From Distichodus sexfasciatus (taxonomy: Eukaryota; Chordata; Actinopteri; Characiformes; Distichodontidae), in NCBI GenBank assembly GCA_032718565.1, contig JAVGVS010000239.1:1-64000 (forward strand): DNA of 64,000 bases. Reading direction: 5' to 3'. The position numbers and the translations under genes are program-made. Numbering within the stretch: position 1 is the stretch's first letter; every line of letters starts with the position of its first letter. Under the pieces are notes generated by a model that worked only from the letters and a program-made list of their open reading frames with translations, made no database searches and was not told the DNA's origin. Below, one piece after another: positions 10,234-25,300 of this stretch.

Positions 10234-12348
10234 ATTGCAACATTAAAGACAAGTGAAGAGAAGATGGAGGTGGCACCATTTCAACATATTTAGATGTTTT
10301 GATAGTGGTCACATTAAGATGTGTATTTGATCAGAGTAGGAGTGTTTCTGAGGCAAGATATTAAATTTCTTTCTCTGCGAACATTTGGGCGAACATAGAT
10401 CCAGTTTTTTAAGCTTTATTCAAAATGGCACATAGCGTGGTCAAAAACAAGGCATTTTAATGGTTACCTTTTGAGGATATATCAATATATATTTTATTCG
10501 TTTAGACTCAGCCTACTTCTTAATTCCTCTTAAATTTAAATTTACACAATCTATTTAACTTCTATGTAAATGAGGCAGGAATGAATCAGGGTAAATTTCA
10601 TGTACCTGCGGAACCTTGGATATGATTAACAATTTAAATCATTTTTTAGTAGAGTCGTACATCTGATATATTTTTATATATATTTTTTGTTTTATGATAA
10701 AGCTGGTGGTTTGATCTCCTCATGAATAAAGGTGAACGACTGAATCGCAAAAAGAGAACTTTGTTCCCCAAAACACTGAACACACACCACGGCTTACGAT
10801 CCTTTATTTTCACAGCGGGTTAAATACATATTCAATCATGTTAGGTATACAAGTGAGGAAAAGAATCACTAATACATGTATTTCTCGAACAGAAAAGATG
10901 GCTCTAGTGTCATGCGGGGCGTCATGCTGCAGTGGGCTGTGAAGCGCGTGGGAAGCCCCACAGAAGTCCATCTCGTGGTTGTCCATGCGTCGCACACACG
11001 CGGGCTCCATCCAACTACGTGCTCTCCGGCCCAGCGCCACAAGTAGCACTCGCCCCAGACGCAAACATAGCGGTTCTAACCAGACCTCTTGACTGCGGAC
11101 AGCTGAATGGGACCGCAATTAGTGATGAACGATTAATGCCAAATCGTTAACTGCTGCTAATGGCAAGAAAGATGTCAACTGCCTAGTCCTGGATGTTGGC
11201 TGGGATCTAAACGGGGTTGGAGCATTTAGTTTAAAAGCATCTGATTGAGTGATGACGGTTAGTAGACACCCATCCCCCTGCTAATCAATTCTCTAGTTTT
11301 AAGAAATGAATTCTCTTAGACAACTACGCTAGGCTACACTCGGAGACCGATATAATGTCAACCAAGAGGTTAGCGTAGCCATGGTAGCATATCATTAATG
11401 GGTTATAATGGATCTCTCTCATTTTATCTGTGTATCTATGTGGTTACTGCGTTCATTGTTTAGAACAGCGTACAAGAGGCGCAGGACTATGATTCTGTTA
11501 ACTGCATACATAGAACAGCTGTATCTGGCAACAAAAAGAGATAATGAACAACAGCTATAGATGCCTATAGTAACACGATCCTAAACACCCACATTGAAAT
11601 TATAGAATCAAACGAGATTAATGGCTCAGCAAAAATGAAAATGATACAGATTAAACTGGCTTATCTCTCTCCCAGTCCAGTCTCAAGCCTGGGAGGAACT
11701 CCAATCTGGTATTCTGCTGTAATCCAGCAGCCAAGGCCCACAGAGACACTGCACATCTCTATGAAGGAATTTGGTCACTTAAAAAAATGGTATATCTACA
11801 TAATGAATGTGCAAGAGCTCGCACTGGGATGGCCCCAAACTGTGAAAAGTGAAGCATTAGGTCAGTAATGAATAAAGGCTTTTCTGTCTCACAAAGCCAG
11901 ACCCAAAATCACTGACCCGACCCAATCAGAACACAAAAACCCACTCACAGGTGCAGACGTTTTTCCGGTCTGGCCCCAAACAGAAAGGTCAGACAGTTCC
12001 AGAAGCCAGGCAACCAGACCTGGTCACTCTTGGCTCTGTCCCATCTGTTGTTAGTGTCCAAAGGCAAAAGCAGACACAGAGCTCTGCTTCCTCCTACTGT
12101 TAGATATCAAAACAGATTAAGTTTGCTCATCTACTGGTAGACACAGAGAGAGAGAGAGAAAGAGAGAGAGCGAGCGCTAGCTATAGAGGAAGGGGGTATG
12201 GATGTGATCTCTAGTATCTTCATTCTCAAGAAAAGCCTTCATCAGAAAAGCTCCTCATCCTCACAGCGGGGCTTTAAGCTCTGCCTACTGCAATTCTGCG
12301 GTCGGACATCATTAACCTCTGGTCGTCAAGGTGATAGAGGGGAGTATC
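10234..12348. other. gene-free interval and probable USP8 3' UTR
   Basis: I find no exon with homology I recognise. An AATAAA on the minus strand at about 10801-10806 could serve the USP8 transcript, which would give a 3' UTR of about 1.5 kb. A GA-rich microsatellite lies at 12142-12175. I could not classify the G+C-richer piece at 10850-11110. Confidence 0.35.
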
Positions 12349-13318
12349 TCAGAGGGAGGAGTAGAAAAAGATGTAGGCAGCGGAAGACTTGACAGCGGAG
12401 GTGGAGATCTCAGACACCTCGTGATCGTCAAACTTAAACCACTGGTTTCTTGCAGCGTTCTTACAGTATGCTGTGTAGTGTCCCCCATCAAGCCCTCCAT
12501 AGTGGTTCTACAGGAAGAGAAAGAGAGACGTGTAAACACACAAGAACACTGCACTCAGCGCATACACCGAGTGGGGAGGTGAGACGCTCACAGATACGCC
12601 GTATAGGTTGTATCTCTTCAGGTTGCTCTTGGGGCCGATGACATAATGAGACAGATCCAGATTCTCCAGAGGAAAATCCACAGAGGTCTGGAGTTTCTGC
12701 TTCCAGCGTCCCTCATACCAGAACCTACACACACAGGCCCACACATGTCCAGAAGAATTAAAAGATGCTGTAATCTTGGTGTTAATCTAATAAACAGTAG
12801 ATACAGAAGAGACAACTTTTTCTAAATTTAATTGCTTTACAGACATCTTTTTATCCAGCTGTATTTACTGCGGCTTATTAGTTGTGTGTGTGTTGTGATG
12901 GGAATGATTATTTTCTATACCACTGCTTCTAGGTCCAAAATCAGATTTACGAACTAGTTCAGTAGCCCCAAGGCCCTTATTTCATCTCAAATTCAGTGCA
13001 CTAACAGTTTAACAGTTTCTAATGGAGGCCGCTGACAGCGCAACACTCACCGTTTTAAGTGCACAAGCAGAATGGGCGGAACTTTCCAGATTTCAAGTTT
13101 CTTGGTGCATTCCCTAAGGCCTTTGCAGTGTGGGCAGTTCACCTTATTGTTGTCAGTGAGTTTCTCCTCCTTAGAGAACAGCCTCAGACAGTCCTGAGTG
13201 GCACACAGCACAAACGTGTAACACACTTTATGTTTAAAAGACCCTCCAATGTCTGTCTGTGAGGGACTGGGAGAGTTAATGAACGTGTTTTATGTGTGAG
13301 CATTTCCAAGAAAGGAAG

Positions 13319-13357
<39 letters not shown>

Positions 13358-16300
13358 GTGAGTGAGAGAGAGAAAGTACCTGCAGAGAGCATTTGTTGGT
13401 GGAGGCGAGGGGCAGGGACAGGTACATGAAGGTCTCAAAGGTGCGAGACTTGCGGTGGCAGGTGAGACACTGGACTGTGGATTTGAACTGGCCCTGGAAC
13501 AGCGCCACGATGATGGACTCATTCAGCAACTTGTGCTTACTCCATGCCAGGTCTGCCGCACTTACATCGTCCAGGTGATCGTTTGGCTCCTCCTTGTAGC
13601 GCTTCCGGTTGTCCGCCTAAGAAAGAGAGAGAGAGAGACAGAGAAAGGGAGACCTTAATGTATGTCAACTCAGAATCTTGCATCATTCACAAGCGCAACA
13701 CGCACAACCAGATCCACAAACACAGCATGCTTATGTTTTTTTACATTCAGACGGAGAGATAAGAACAGTCTTCAAGCATCTCTCTCTCTCAGGCACTTGC
13801 CATTACACACACACGAGCAAGGGGAATGCAGTTCGTCCGAATGAGAGACAGAATGGATGGTGCTAATGCACAAAATCAGCAAAACAGTTCATAGAGCTGT
13901 CACAACCTGTAACACAGCACACATGTACACACACCCACACACCAAAAACAGACCTAACACCATGCACATACTGACTCTCACTAACTTTCTCTGTCCAAAT
14001 CGAAACAGAACAAGAATGTTCGAGGATGTGTGACATTCACACCACCCAGACAGGACTGATGCAGAGGAACAGAACACACAAGCACACATACTGCCCATGT
14101 GTACTTACTCTCTACATACACCGTCACAAAATGACGAGAAAAAAAGAAAAGAAAGAAAGAAGAAATTATAATAAATTTACATTTAGAGCATTTAGCAGAC
14201 GCTCTTATCCGGAGCGACTTCCATTTCCTAATTTCAGGGACAGTTCCCCTGAGAGCAACTTAGGGTTAAGGGTCTTGCTCAGGGACCCAGTGTTGGTTAC
14301 ACCAGAGGTCAGATTCAAACCCACAACCTCTGGGTCCAAAGGTGAGTGTCTTACCACTAGGCCACCAACACCCTTTTGCTGTGAAAATTTTGGAAAGCAC
14401 TTAATACACTTAACCTTTGTAACATGGTTGTCGAAAAGCATTTCCTAGCTCCAACATCGCTGTTATTTCATAACATTCTTCATATTTCCGTTTCTCTGGC
14501 ACAGATCAGTTTGTCAGCTGAAAGTCATGATGGGGTGAAAAGTGTCAAGAGTGTGAGAGCCTCTAGTGGCAGACTGCACAACTACATCTAACCTCATGCA
14601 CAACCATTTAATATGGTATTAGCCAAATGGTGACTTTACATTTCATGTAAAACGCTTCTAACAAGCGCGTTCAGTTAGTGCTCATATATTCAGGAATATT
14701 GGATGTCAAAATGGCAGGCTAGAATAACGAAAGTGCTGGTTCTTGGCACAGTTTTAGTTCATTAAAGGTTTATTTTTGGTTCGTTTAAATAGCTGGAGCA
14801 AAACCAAACCCAAAGAGCAAACCAACTTCCATATCTGAGCTAAGAATCAAAATAAAAAAAGAATGATTTTCTTTCTATCCAAAGTAAACATGGGGAAAAC
14901 ACCGAACACTCCGTAATAATGGTGAATACTGTTTCAGCAGCTGCTATTTAATATGTTCCTTCATAAGATTCAAACTTCAAAAGAATCCTTCAAGAAAAAT
15001 GCAGAAGCCTCTCTAAAAACTAACGTAAAAAAAGTGCTGCCATTCCACGTGTATAGTCGTTGGAAAGCATCTAGCGCAGCTCTTTCTCCTTTTCTGTTAA
15101 TGGTAACACGCTCCAGAGACAACCAGAGAAAAATCACCGTGATGAAATGATAGAGGAAGTAGGACTTGTTCCTGACCAAATGACCATTGTCTCTAAATAT
15201 TGCCCCAAACGGTCAAATCAAAAATGACCCTGACAGGATTCAACGCTGGAGCTTACATTTTCCTCATCACATTCTTTTTACGGCTAGTTTTACACGCAGT
15301 ACTTTTTCGGCTTTGAACGGCTATGCAACCTTCTAATTTTATTTAAATTCTGCATGGCTGTTTATACTGTGCTTATGTTTTTATTTAATCTTTCTGTGCT
15401 CTCTGATTTGAAACTTGTACTGTTGTTCACAAGAAAGTTGAACACTCATTACATAGAAGTTATGCAAAGCTAAAAAATAGGTTGGCTACTCAGAATGCGA
15501 GTTTAAGGTTTTGTCCATCATTTACTAAATTTTTGTGCATCATTTACTAAAAACTTTACACTTTGTACAGTGAATAGAGAAACACTGGAGCAGGAAGGAC
15601 ATTAAATGTCATGAGGTTTTCCTCCGTTACACTATCTAATAATATCAATGAAAATAGTGTGTCCACTCTGCTGAGAGACAAGATTATATTAAATGGCCTG
15701 GTTTCTTGACCATGGATTACGCCTAGTCTTGGACTAAACTGCAGCAAGAATGGACATTTAGCTTTGAGATTCTAGGCATAAGCTTAATCATAGTTTGGGA
15801 ACTGGCCCAATAAGGTTTGTGAGCTTAGCAGTCAGTGATAATAGGCAGAATAGGAGAAACCCTGCTTAACAGTCTGCACAGCAGCAAAAAAACAAGACAG
15901 CAAAAATCAGTCCCCTTCTTTATGGGCCTCTGACCTGCCCCGGATCTGTTATTCGCTGCCCCAACACGGACAAACCCACTAGTACTAGTCAGCTAATCCG
16001 TTTGATCAGGATTGATCTTTCTGGGGGCATGTTTCGGGAGGAGTGAGGAGCAGAACTGAGAAACCAAAAAGACTATAAGACTGTGATTATTACCAGTTAT
16101 CTCAGTCTACAAGGCTTTAGACTAAAGAAAAAAAATTAGGCTAGTGAATCCCAAAATATTTAGGAGTCAAATGCTTTTTTAGGAGCCAGAATCTCCATTA
16201 AATGCCAAATGTGAAATAAATAAACAATATTTACTTACTGTACTTATGGACGGTGTATTTATTTCCTTGCTCTGCCTCACGCTGCCTTCTCTTTCTCCCA

Positions 16301-19300
16301 TCTGAGCGATCTGACCTGCCTAATCTTGTCTCGTCATTAACAGTATTATTTGTTTTAGCTTCATGTAGTAGAAAAGTGCTGAAACTGTGTATATAACTAC
16401 GTGAAATTGTAAGAGCAGTGTCTGTTTTATTGGTTGTCTGTTTTTTAGTCGCCATCTGAAGCCCTGGTCTACCGAACAACGCTATTAACATGTCACATGT
16501 TACTTAAGTTATTAATCAAAAGGCAGCAGCTAGAACGCTTTTAAAAGGCAAGAAATCAGACCACGTTACGCCACTTTTGCACGACCTTCCCATGCCATCT
16601 GTGTCTTTTGAAATCGATTTTAAAACTCTTCATTATTTACTGATGATTGATCAACTTCCACACTCACTCTAAAGCACTTAATTAGTTCCTCATTTATAAT
16701 CTTTCTTTGTGGTTAATTAAGTTGCCTAATGCGTTCCTTTTGCCATTTTACACTGATTAATACTCCCAGATTATAATTACACTCCAAATGGTCCATTGCT
16801 TGCTTCTTTTATCGACACCCCAATCTGCTGCTGATGTGGCACACATTTAATGCCAAACGAATGAAATTACAATCCTCCTCTCTTGACTGCTGCTACAATA
16901 TTTGCACATCTATTGAACACTGAATGTACACATCACAGGTCAGCTTTTAACTAACTGTATCTGCACAAATGATTGGAAGTGTTGCACAGACTCTAGTTCC
17001 CCACTGCAAACAATATCTGCACATACTTTTTTTTTTTTTTAAGATATACTGTTTTATTAATAGACTGTCTGTATAGAATTTTTCATATTGAAACTGTTAC
17101 AGATCTTATACACATTCAGTGTAAAAGACAATTCCAAAATCATAATTGTAGGCTGAATACTGCATCCTAATGGTCTCTCATTCTACTCCTAGTTGAAAGT
17201 GTGTATTTTATATTCTATTTATATATTGTATATTCCATGTGCCTTATTTGCTCTTTGTTGCTTGCTCTTTGTTGTTTGCACTGTGAAAGCTGGAGCCACG
17301 TCATCTCATCTCTCTTACCTGTACCGTATATAGCAGAGATGACAATCAAATTTACTTTGACTATTGTTGCTGTTGTTGTTGATGATGATGATATTGGGAT
17401 GTGGGCTTATGCTGCTATACAGACTCATCTCATTCGGCCTCAGGAAAGATGTAACTCCTCCTCAAATGACTGTTACCAAAACACTGCTATAATAATTTTG
17501 CACTGCCGCTACTTATTTGCACAACCATTGAACATTGAATGTATATATCACTGGTCACTTTCTAACTGTTTCTACACAAATTATTGAAAAATACTGCACA
17601 GACCCTGGTTCTGCACTACTGTTAAAATATCTGCAAAACTTAAATGTTAGTCATACTTTTTAAGTAATACTGTTTTATTAAAAGACTGGATATAGAATTA
17701 CCCATATTGAAACTGTCTCTAACCTCCTGCACATACAGAGTAAAAGTCAACTTCCACTTCTGTAGGTAATACTGCATCCAATACTGTCTCTCCTCTACTT
17801 CTATTTCTAGTTCTAGTATAAAATTATATTTAATATTCCATTCCTAGTTTAAAACGTATATTTTGTATTCTATTTATATATTGTTTATTCTGTGTGCATT
17901 ATTTGTTCTCTGTTCTTTATTTCCTATTACACTGCAAAAACTGGAGCCACGTCGTCTCGTCTCTCTGTATATCTGTACAGTATGTAGCAGAGATGACAAA
18001 GTTTACTTTGACTTTTATGTTTGGATGAACAAAAAAGAGAATCTGTAGAGCCAAGCACTACTGGAAGAAGTTTGTAAAATCTGATGAATATTTAAAACTA
18101 TGAACACATTCCTTCAGTTGATGTGTAGAAGCTACACTATACCTCTCCACGGTAAAGGATCTGAAATAGATCTAGATGACCCAGGTCAGCATTAGAGGTG
18201 GAACGGTTCACAAAATCCACGATTCGCTTCGTATCACGGTTTTCAGTTCAGTTTTCAGGTTCGCTATTTTTCTATTTTGTCTACACTTCAGAAATACTGT
18301 GCATTTAGATAATCCACCAGTTATGGTTTTTCGACTATGAGTTGTTCACTATGAGGACACGTCACGTAAAAACGGAAAGAATGAGGCCGTTTGACATTAG
18401 GGACAGATTAATGCTGGGAACAAGTTTTATACAGTAAATGGGGAGACGATGCTGATTTCAAAACGCTTTTTGCTTATTTGGCAAGTAAAAAAAAAACCAA
18501 ACAAAACTGTTTGACTTAAATTCTTGCTTTAGAACAAATAAAGAGTTTGGTTCCAAAACGCTATAAACCCACAATAAAAGCTAATTTACTGTACAAAAAT
18601 GAGCAAAATATAACCACAAATAACAAGGAAAAGTTATCTATACATATGACCAGCCCCAAGCTTGGACAACATTACTTATACTTGACCACAGATTTCTTAA
18701 AAAACAAACAAACAAATAAAAACAATCTTGCCGTGTTTCCCAAATTGCATTCATCTCATTCCTACGGACAAAACGAGCACTGGATCGTCGATACCGTCAG
18801 AGTTATTCACTTATCATTCATTCATTCATTATCTGAACCGCTTTATCAAAACGGCTCTAATAAGAGAAGCCGGTTACAGGAGGGAGGGAGGGAGATTTAC
18901 ATTTCCACGTTTCACTGTAAACAGTTAATAACTTTATAAACATTATACATACAATCAGAGATTAGTTTGCCGTTTAGTTCGCGTCTTGCAATGGTGCGCT
19001 GTGATTGGTCAAATAGAAACGCCGCGTTCAGGACTGGCGTTTGTTGCGGTTTGGGGGAAACACGACGGATACCGCATTTTGTATACAATTGATCCTCGAA
19101 CTTTGAATAGTGACCAAATGCAGAGCTTATTTTGTCAGTAACTTATTGGGTTTAACCCTAACCCTCCGTTGTGGTGACTGACCTTACTGCCGCACTCTGT
19201 CCCTTCACTAGGTTACTGGTGAAAGGTGTTTTTGCGCATTGCCGTATTGTTAAGAAACGCGAACTACGGGAGCCGAGAAGAATTCCCCATTTTGCTGACG

Positions 19301-22300
19301 AGATCTATTAAGTGGTCGAACGTACCATCTCCGCGATTTTCGTTTAATTCTCTGGTGCCGTCTTAGTATGATGAAGATTAATGTTTCTTCGAGTGAAGAC
19401 GTGTTTGTTTGGAAATAACAGATGACGATTTTAAGATACAGGTATTCATTCATTTATTAGGTTTGCGGCCTCGACACTGACCCCTGGTGGTACGGAGTAC
19501 ACACTACAGATTACGACGCACAGTACGGACGCAAGTATATCAACACAAACGTTGACAACGCAACTGTGTATGGATACGCATACGTAGATCACAGCCAAGT
19601 ATATTCCAGGCCTTAGTCTACGGTGGCTGCGTTAAGCCCCCTAGCGTGTGATCCCCTCCACTCTAAACCCAAAAGCATAAGTAAACAGCATTTTATGTGC
19701 CTCATACTTCGCTTTACTGCATTACTGTTTACAGATTAGAGGAGCTAACCAGGCATGTATGCAGACTGCTTGTACCTTGTTAAGATCCTCGTGCAGGCCG
19801 TCCATCAGGAACAGCAGCAACTCCTGAGAGTCCTGCTGCTCGGAGCCGGAGAACTGGTCGTTGATTTTGCTGATGGTCAATTTAAAATCTCGGGGGCTGA
19901 TGCATTTAAACTGTCCTGACCACAGTGCCTTCATTATCACTCCAAACTCCTCAGCCACCTCTCCTTTATGGCCCAAAATATTCGACCTGTTGAACACACA
20001 CACAACATCTGAATATGTCCGACTGTACGGCACGCTGTGTGGGGACGAAATAATCCTAACTTCAAGTGCACCAACTTTCGTCCAGTCTTTTTACCTGTTA
20101 ATGTCATCCTGATAGAAGTTGCGGTTGAAGTACTCTGCCAAGGTCAGCGTGTTACACAGACACTGCAGGATGGAGTTCATGTAGCACGTGTTGCCCAGGT
20201 TGCGCAGGCCTGTTAAGGAGGGGCCCAAACCCCCAAACATTGGGTTCATGTTCCTAATCTTAGCAGCAGACGGACGAGCGACTTCAACTTTGGCGTAAGT
20301 GGTGGCAGTAAGGGGCCTACGAAAGGTACAAGAGAATCAAGAAATCTGCGTCATTAGAAGGCGTGGCATTAAAAACCAGGAAGCAGGAAGGGAGGAAGCT
20401 GTGGAGCCGTACTTGGTTTCTCTGTTGACAGAGGGTATCTGCGTGGGTTTTCTGGGCACCTCAGCAGCCAGGTCCTGGCTTATGTCGGGTGAGGAGTATG
20501 AGCGTTTCAACTTGGACTGCTCTCTCTCCCGCTCTTGCTCTCTCTCCTTTTCCTTTTCCTTCTCCTTCTCGGTGGCTACAGAGCGGATGGGCTTCTGTTT
20601 GGGGGTGGGAGGTGTGGCCGGCGGGGTCTGGGGGACGCTCACCTCAGGGGGGTACAGGTGCACTCGGTTGGTGGGGGAGTGGTAGTACCTGTACGTGCCA
20701 GTCACTGTATCCAGGAACTGAAGCAAACACACAAGACTTTGCCTTAACTATTATCCACCGCAGACAGATCTTTCAAGGCATATATATATATAACATATTG
20801 TCGGTGCCGGTGCAGACTAGAGCCCGCTCCCGCTGAATTTCTGACCGTTACCATCCGCTCTGGATAGTCACAGTCAGAAATTTAGCGGGAGCGGGCTCCT
20901 GTGGGTGCTTCTAAACGGCTCCCACTGTCCATCTCCGTCACTCCCGCCCGCACCCAGAGACCCATTAATTAATATACCGTACAATTAAATAGGTTTAGAA
21001 GCACTGAATGTTGAACGACACAACAAATCAAAACAAATTCAACAAAAATCTCTCAGCTTTGACTCGCAAATATACATGTAAACTGCGGCAAAAAAAGATA
21101 TCAGATCAGTGCAAATGTCCGTGCAGTTATTAAATAAACAAATCGATAAATCATTTGTAGACTCTGGCCAGTGCGTCTTTCTTCTAAACTGTGCCCACAG
21201 ACACTAAATGCCCTCTCCGATGGCGCACTAGATACAGGTACACCCAGAACGAACCCCTCAGGCTTTGACAACACGGGAAAGCATTCTTTGTGAAACCTTT
21301 TAAGCACCTTGTCTGATTTTATCCGATTTTCCACTCTTTTCTTTTAGTTTCATACTCTCCAGCCTTAATTCTATTAACAACATCAGTTGCACTCTCCATC
21401 CTGCCCAACAATCCTGTCCGTTTTTCGCAACCCGTCCCCGCCCGCGGCAACCTTAAGACCACCCGCTCCAGCGAGATCCCAGTTCCAAATACAGTGTAGA
21501 CTGTCATGGTTATCCTACATCTAGGGTCAAGCGGCATACGTGTGTGCTTGCAGGCAAGGGCATCGTCTCCGTACCTTCATCCAGCCGTCAGGGAGGCCAG
21601 GCACTGTCCTGCCCATCTCCTCACTGCGTGCACGGGTCAGAGGTTCTCGCTGCAACACACACACACACACAGGCATAATAATCACACACTGATGCACATG
21701 AGGACTAAATATGTGTTATGTAGGTACAAGCACGTGTATTTTACACACACCTTAATATCCGAAACAGCGTTGTTAGGTAAAGGAGAGTCTAAAGACATGC
21801 TTTTGATCGGAGTGTCCAGCGTCTGCTCCTTAGCTCCTCTGCTCCCTCTCTCCTCTTCTCCCTGCTCCTCCTCGGCCTCCTGCCGCTCCAGCTTCTTCCT
21901 CTCCTGCTTCTGCTCGTCCTCCTCCTTTTTGTCGTTCTCCTCTCTCTGACGTTTGTCTGTGGGCTCCTTCTCCTCTCTTTCCTCCTCCTTGTCTTTTTGG
22001 GCCGAGCTGTGAGTCGGCTCCAGAGCCGGTTTGACGGAGCGATCTGGAATCACCGGCCCATTCGTTGCAGCTGAAGGCGTGTCTTTAACCCCACTCTTAT
22101 CGTTGACCTTTAAACCTTCAGGCGCTTTAACTGCAGGCTTTTTGGAGCGGTCGATCTGTAGGAGGGATGAAGTTCAACAAGTTATGAAGCTGCATTGCCG
22201 CGTGTAGAGCTGGTGTGGTGCATAAAAAATGAGCGTTGCGTTTGCGCGGTACCTGAGGAATCAGCTTTGCACTGGCTGCGGGTTGCTTTGGGGCGGCGGG

Positions 22301-25300
22301 GCTCGAAGTCTTTGGGGTGGGCTGAGGTGGCAGTGTTTGAGTTTGTGTGTGTGAGTGTGTATCAGGCTCCACGGGCTCCGTATGCGAGGCCTCGTCTGAG
22401 AGTTTCCCGTTAACTTGCACAGGCGCTGTATCGCTAACACTGTCCATTTCGGCAACACTCACATTTTCAGGCGGCGGCTCCTCCAAACGAGGATAGGCAA
22501 AATTCACTAAAATACACAGAACATGAGGAGGTGGCTATTTCATGTCTGAATGTGTAATTTAAAAAAAGCAGGGAAGTGGAGCAGGACAGTGCTAATCAGA
22601 AAGAAAGTGAGAGACAGTGTCAGGGTTCCTACACATTTTTCATATGCAATTTTTGCATACTTCACCGTACAAATAACTTATTTGTTATTTTATTTTATTC
22701 ACTTATTTAAACAAATAGTATGAAAATCCAACTGTAACCATGTACTGTACGACACACTGGGCATTTGACCACATAATATGCCAAGTTATACGGTGGCGCA
22801 GTGGTTAGTGCTGCCGCCTCACAGCGAGAAGGTCCTGGGTTCGTGCCCCGGGCCTTTCTGTGTGGAGTTGGCGTGCTCATATGGGTTTTCTCTGTGTGCT
22901 CCGGCTTCCTCCTGCGGTCCAAAAGCATGCACTTTAGGTTAATTGGTGACTCTAAATTGGCCCCCATAAGATATAATGTGAGTGTGATCGTGTGAGGGTG
23001 TGTGTTCCCTGCATTGTGTTGGCGCCTGCCCAGGATTGGTCTCAGCCTTGCGCAGGTAAGTTCCCAGGACAGGCTCTGGCCCCCCCACGACCCAAGCTGG
23101 GATTAAACGATTTGGATAAAGAATGAATGAATAAAAAAAGTTATAGCGTATAATAATATTTAGTAGAGCCTACAAGTTGTATCAGTGGTAGCTACTTCAC
23201 CACTTGCAAATCATTAAAACCCAACCCAGACAATTCAAAAACTTGCAACGCAGTGTTACTCTGTCACCATTAGGCAAAAGTGACAAAATATAGATGCGTT
23301 CCAGCGTGTGCTGGCTTTATGTAGGTTTGCGTATCATTAGTGACCTAGTGAGCTAATGTAAAATAGTTGAATGCTGGGAGACGTCTCATCATCTCACTTC
23401 AAACCGTTCATGTCAGATCACACAGGAGATTAACTGCATGCAATTCTTCAACATCGTCAACATTTCTGAACTCCGGAATCTACTTTGTGGTGAACTGAGG
23501 AGCTACATGAACACACCAGGCAGTCCTCACTGATTTAACACACAAACAAATCACACCGCAAATCACATATCCTCTGGTACAAAGATTTCAGCTGAATTTC
23601 AGTCTACATTTTAGAGAACAATGTAGTTGCAAAAGTCTGAATTACTGAAATTCTACTCCATACTTCTGTAGGAAGACTGGATAGTAAGAGTGAGAGCAGT
23701 AAAACAAGAGAGAAGAGGGGAAAGAGAGAAACTCACACTGCGGCAGGGGGTTGACAGCGTGTTGTCTGGGTGCTTTAACTTTGGCGTTGCTGGTAAACAT
23801 GGGATAGAAAAGCAGCCAGTTTTCATAGCCCCCTTCCAGCACCAGAGGCTCACTGCGCAGGATAGTAACACTGTCCCACTGCACGTACACACGAATAAGA
23901 GGAAAACATGCTCAACCATGACTGGTACACAACAACCTTTAGTTACCATCCTTGAAAGGTATTAATTTAATACTGGTACATTTCCATCTCACAGACACCA
24001 CATGCCGACACTCTACTTATGCGACCACTAAATCATTGTTCTGCGGTGTGTCGGAGCCTGCCCACGGTTGGTCCCCGGGATGGGTCCCGGTCCCCGCAAC
24101 CCCGATAGGGATTCAGCGGTTCGGATAATGAATGAATAAATCATTGTTGTCTTAATTTGTTTTATATTGTTGTTTTGTAAAATTGTTTGATCCTCAGCTC
24201 TCTGACCATCACTACTGTGTAATCATCAGTGTAGTCATCCCAACTTGATTAATCTAACCGGATTTATTTCAGAGCCCAGATTGGATGCTTTGTTGCTGGC
24301 CAATCTAAGGGCCAGCACTGACCAACAACAAGGCATCCAATCTAGACAATGTCTTTTGGAAATTACAGTGTTTGAAGTCTTGAACTATAGTCAAAGTAAA
24401 CTTTATTGTCATCTCTACCCTACATGTACATAAAGAAATTAGACGACATGGTTCCAGAGTAAGCAAATATATACACATACACACTACACTTTTGGTCCTG
24501 AAATTATCTCTCCCCCCTCAACGCCCCAATGAATGTGCATATGATCGGCGGTAGCTGGATATGAAAATTCATATGACGGATATAAAAATACTAAACAGGC
24601 ATCTACAATAATGTCCAATACCATAAACTAATTGAATTCTTAAGCATCATGGTGATGACAGTTCCCTAACATGTCTCTGAAGTTCCTGAAGCGATATTCA
24701 GACATCCAGAAAAAAAAGAAAAGAATGAGTCAAACCAGCAAACAGTTCATTTTGACCAGTGCAAGCTGATAAATTAAATTAAACAGAGCAAAAAAAGATA
24801 AAGACAATTCTATTATAAAGAATTATGGAAGGCACACCACGATGCCAACTGACAGGACTCTGAATGTGCTTTTTCTTACATAAAGTAATAATGTCTACCT
24901 TATAGAGCGCCTCTTTCAGGCTCTGCAATGTGGTGCCCATCTTCAGGTCAGACACACTGCTGAACCAGTCCAGCAGGACAATGTAATCATGAAATCCTCG
25001 TTGCCTCCACAGTGACAGGGATGGTGCCGGGAGCTTCACCTCTATCTGATTTACTGTGATCCTAGCAATAAGAACAACAATGTTACTATTCAAAACAATG
25101 CATTTAATGTGTTAAGTCCTGGCCATGCTGAATGCTAAATGTTTAAAAATAAAATTGTAGTATTTATTGCACTCTAGTTGTAAATGAACAGTTTAGGAGC
25201 ATGAGACATAATCTGCAGACATGTATTGGTCAGTACAGACGTTAAGCCCATTGATTGTCTTTGGAATGTGCTACAGAAGCGTAAAGGCAATAAATGTATC

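Larger units (their letters stand above)
13617..19775 (-). other. USP8 intron 14, large and repeat-rich
   Basis: This 6.2-kb intron separates two exons of the catalytic domain. It holds a fish repeat at 14165-14385, retroposon remnants at 16515-18020, and what may be the left end of a hAT-type element at about 18187 (AGAGGTGGAACGGTTCAC). From 14450 to 16500 and from 18260 to 19770 I see no exon. The reading frame passes from exon 14 to exon 15 without loss, so no coding exon is expected here. Confidence 0.7.

Noticed and set aside
13290..13378. Open frames across the GA microsatellite
   Set aside because: Simple-sequence translation (SLSLSLS) beside the real USP8 exon 15.
19722..20732. Possible separate intronless USP-like gene or USP50
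   Set aside because: The segments have splice borders and phases that fit exactly into USP8, including the Cys-box exon.
21682..22053. Plus-strand frame rich in Ser/Cys opposite USP8 exon 10
   Set aside because: Shadow of the charged USP8 exon on the other strand, which joins in phase with both neighbours.
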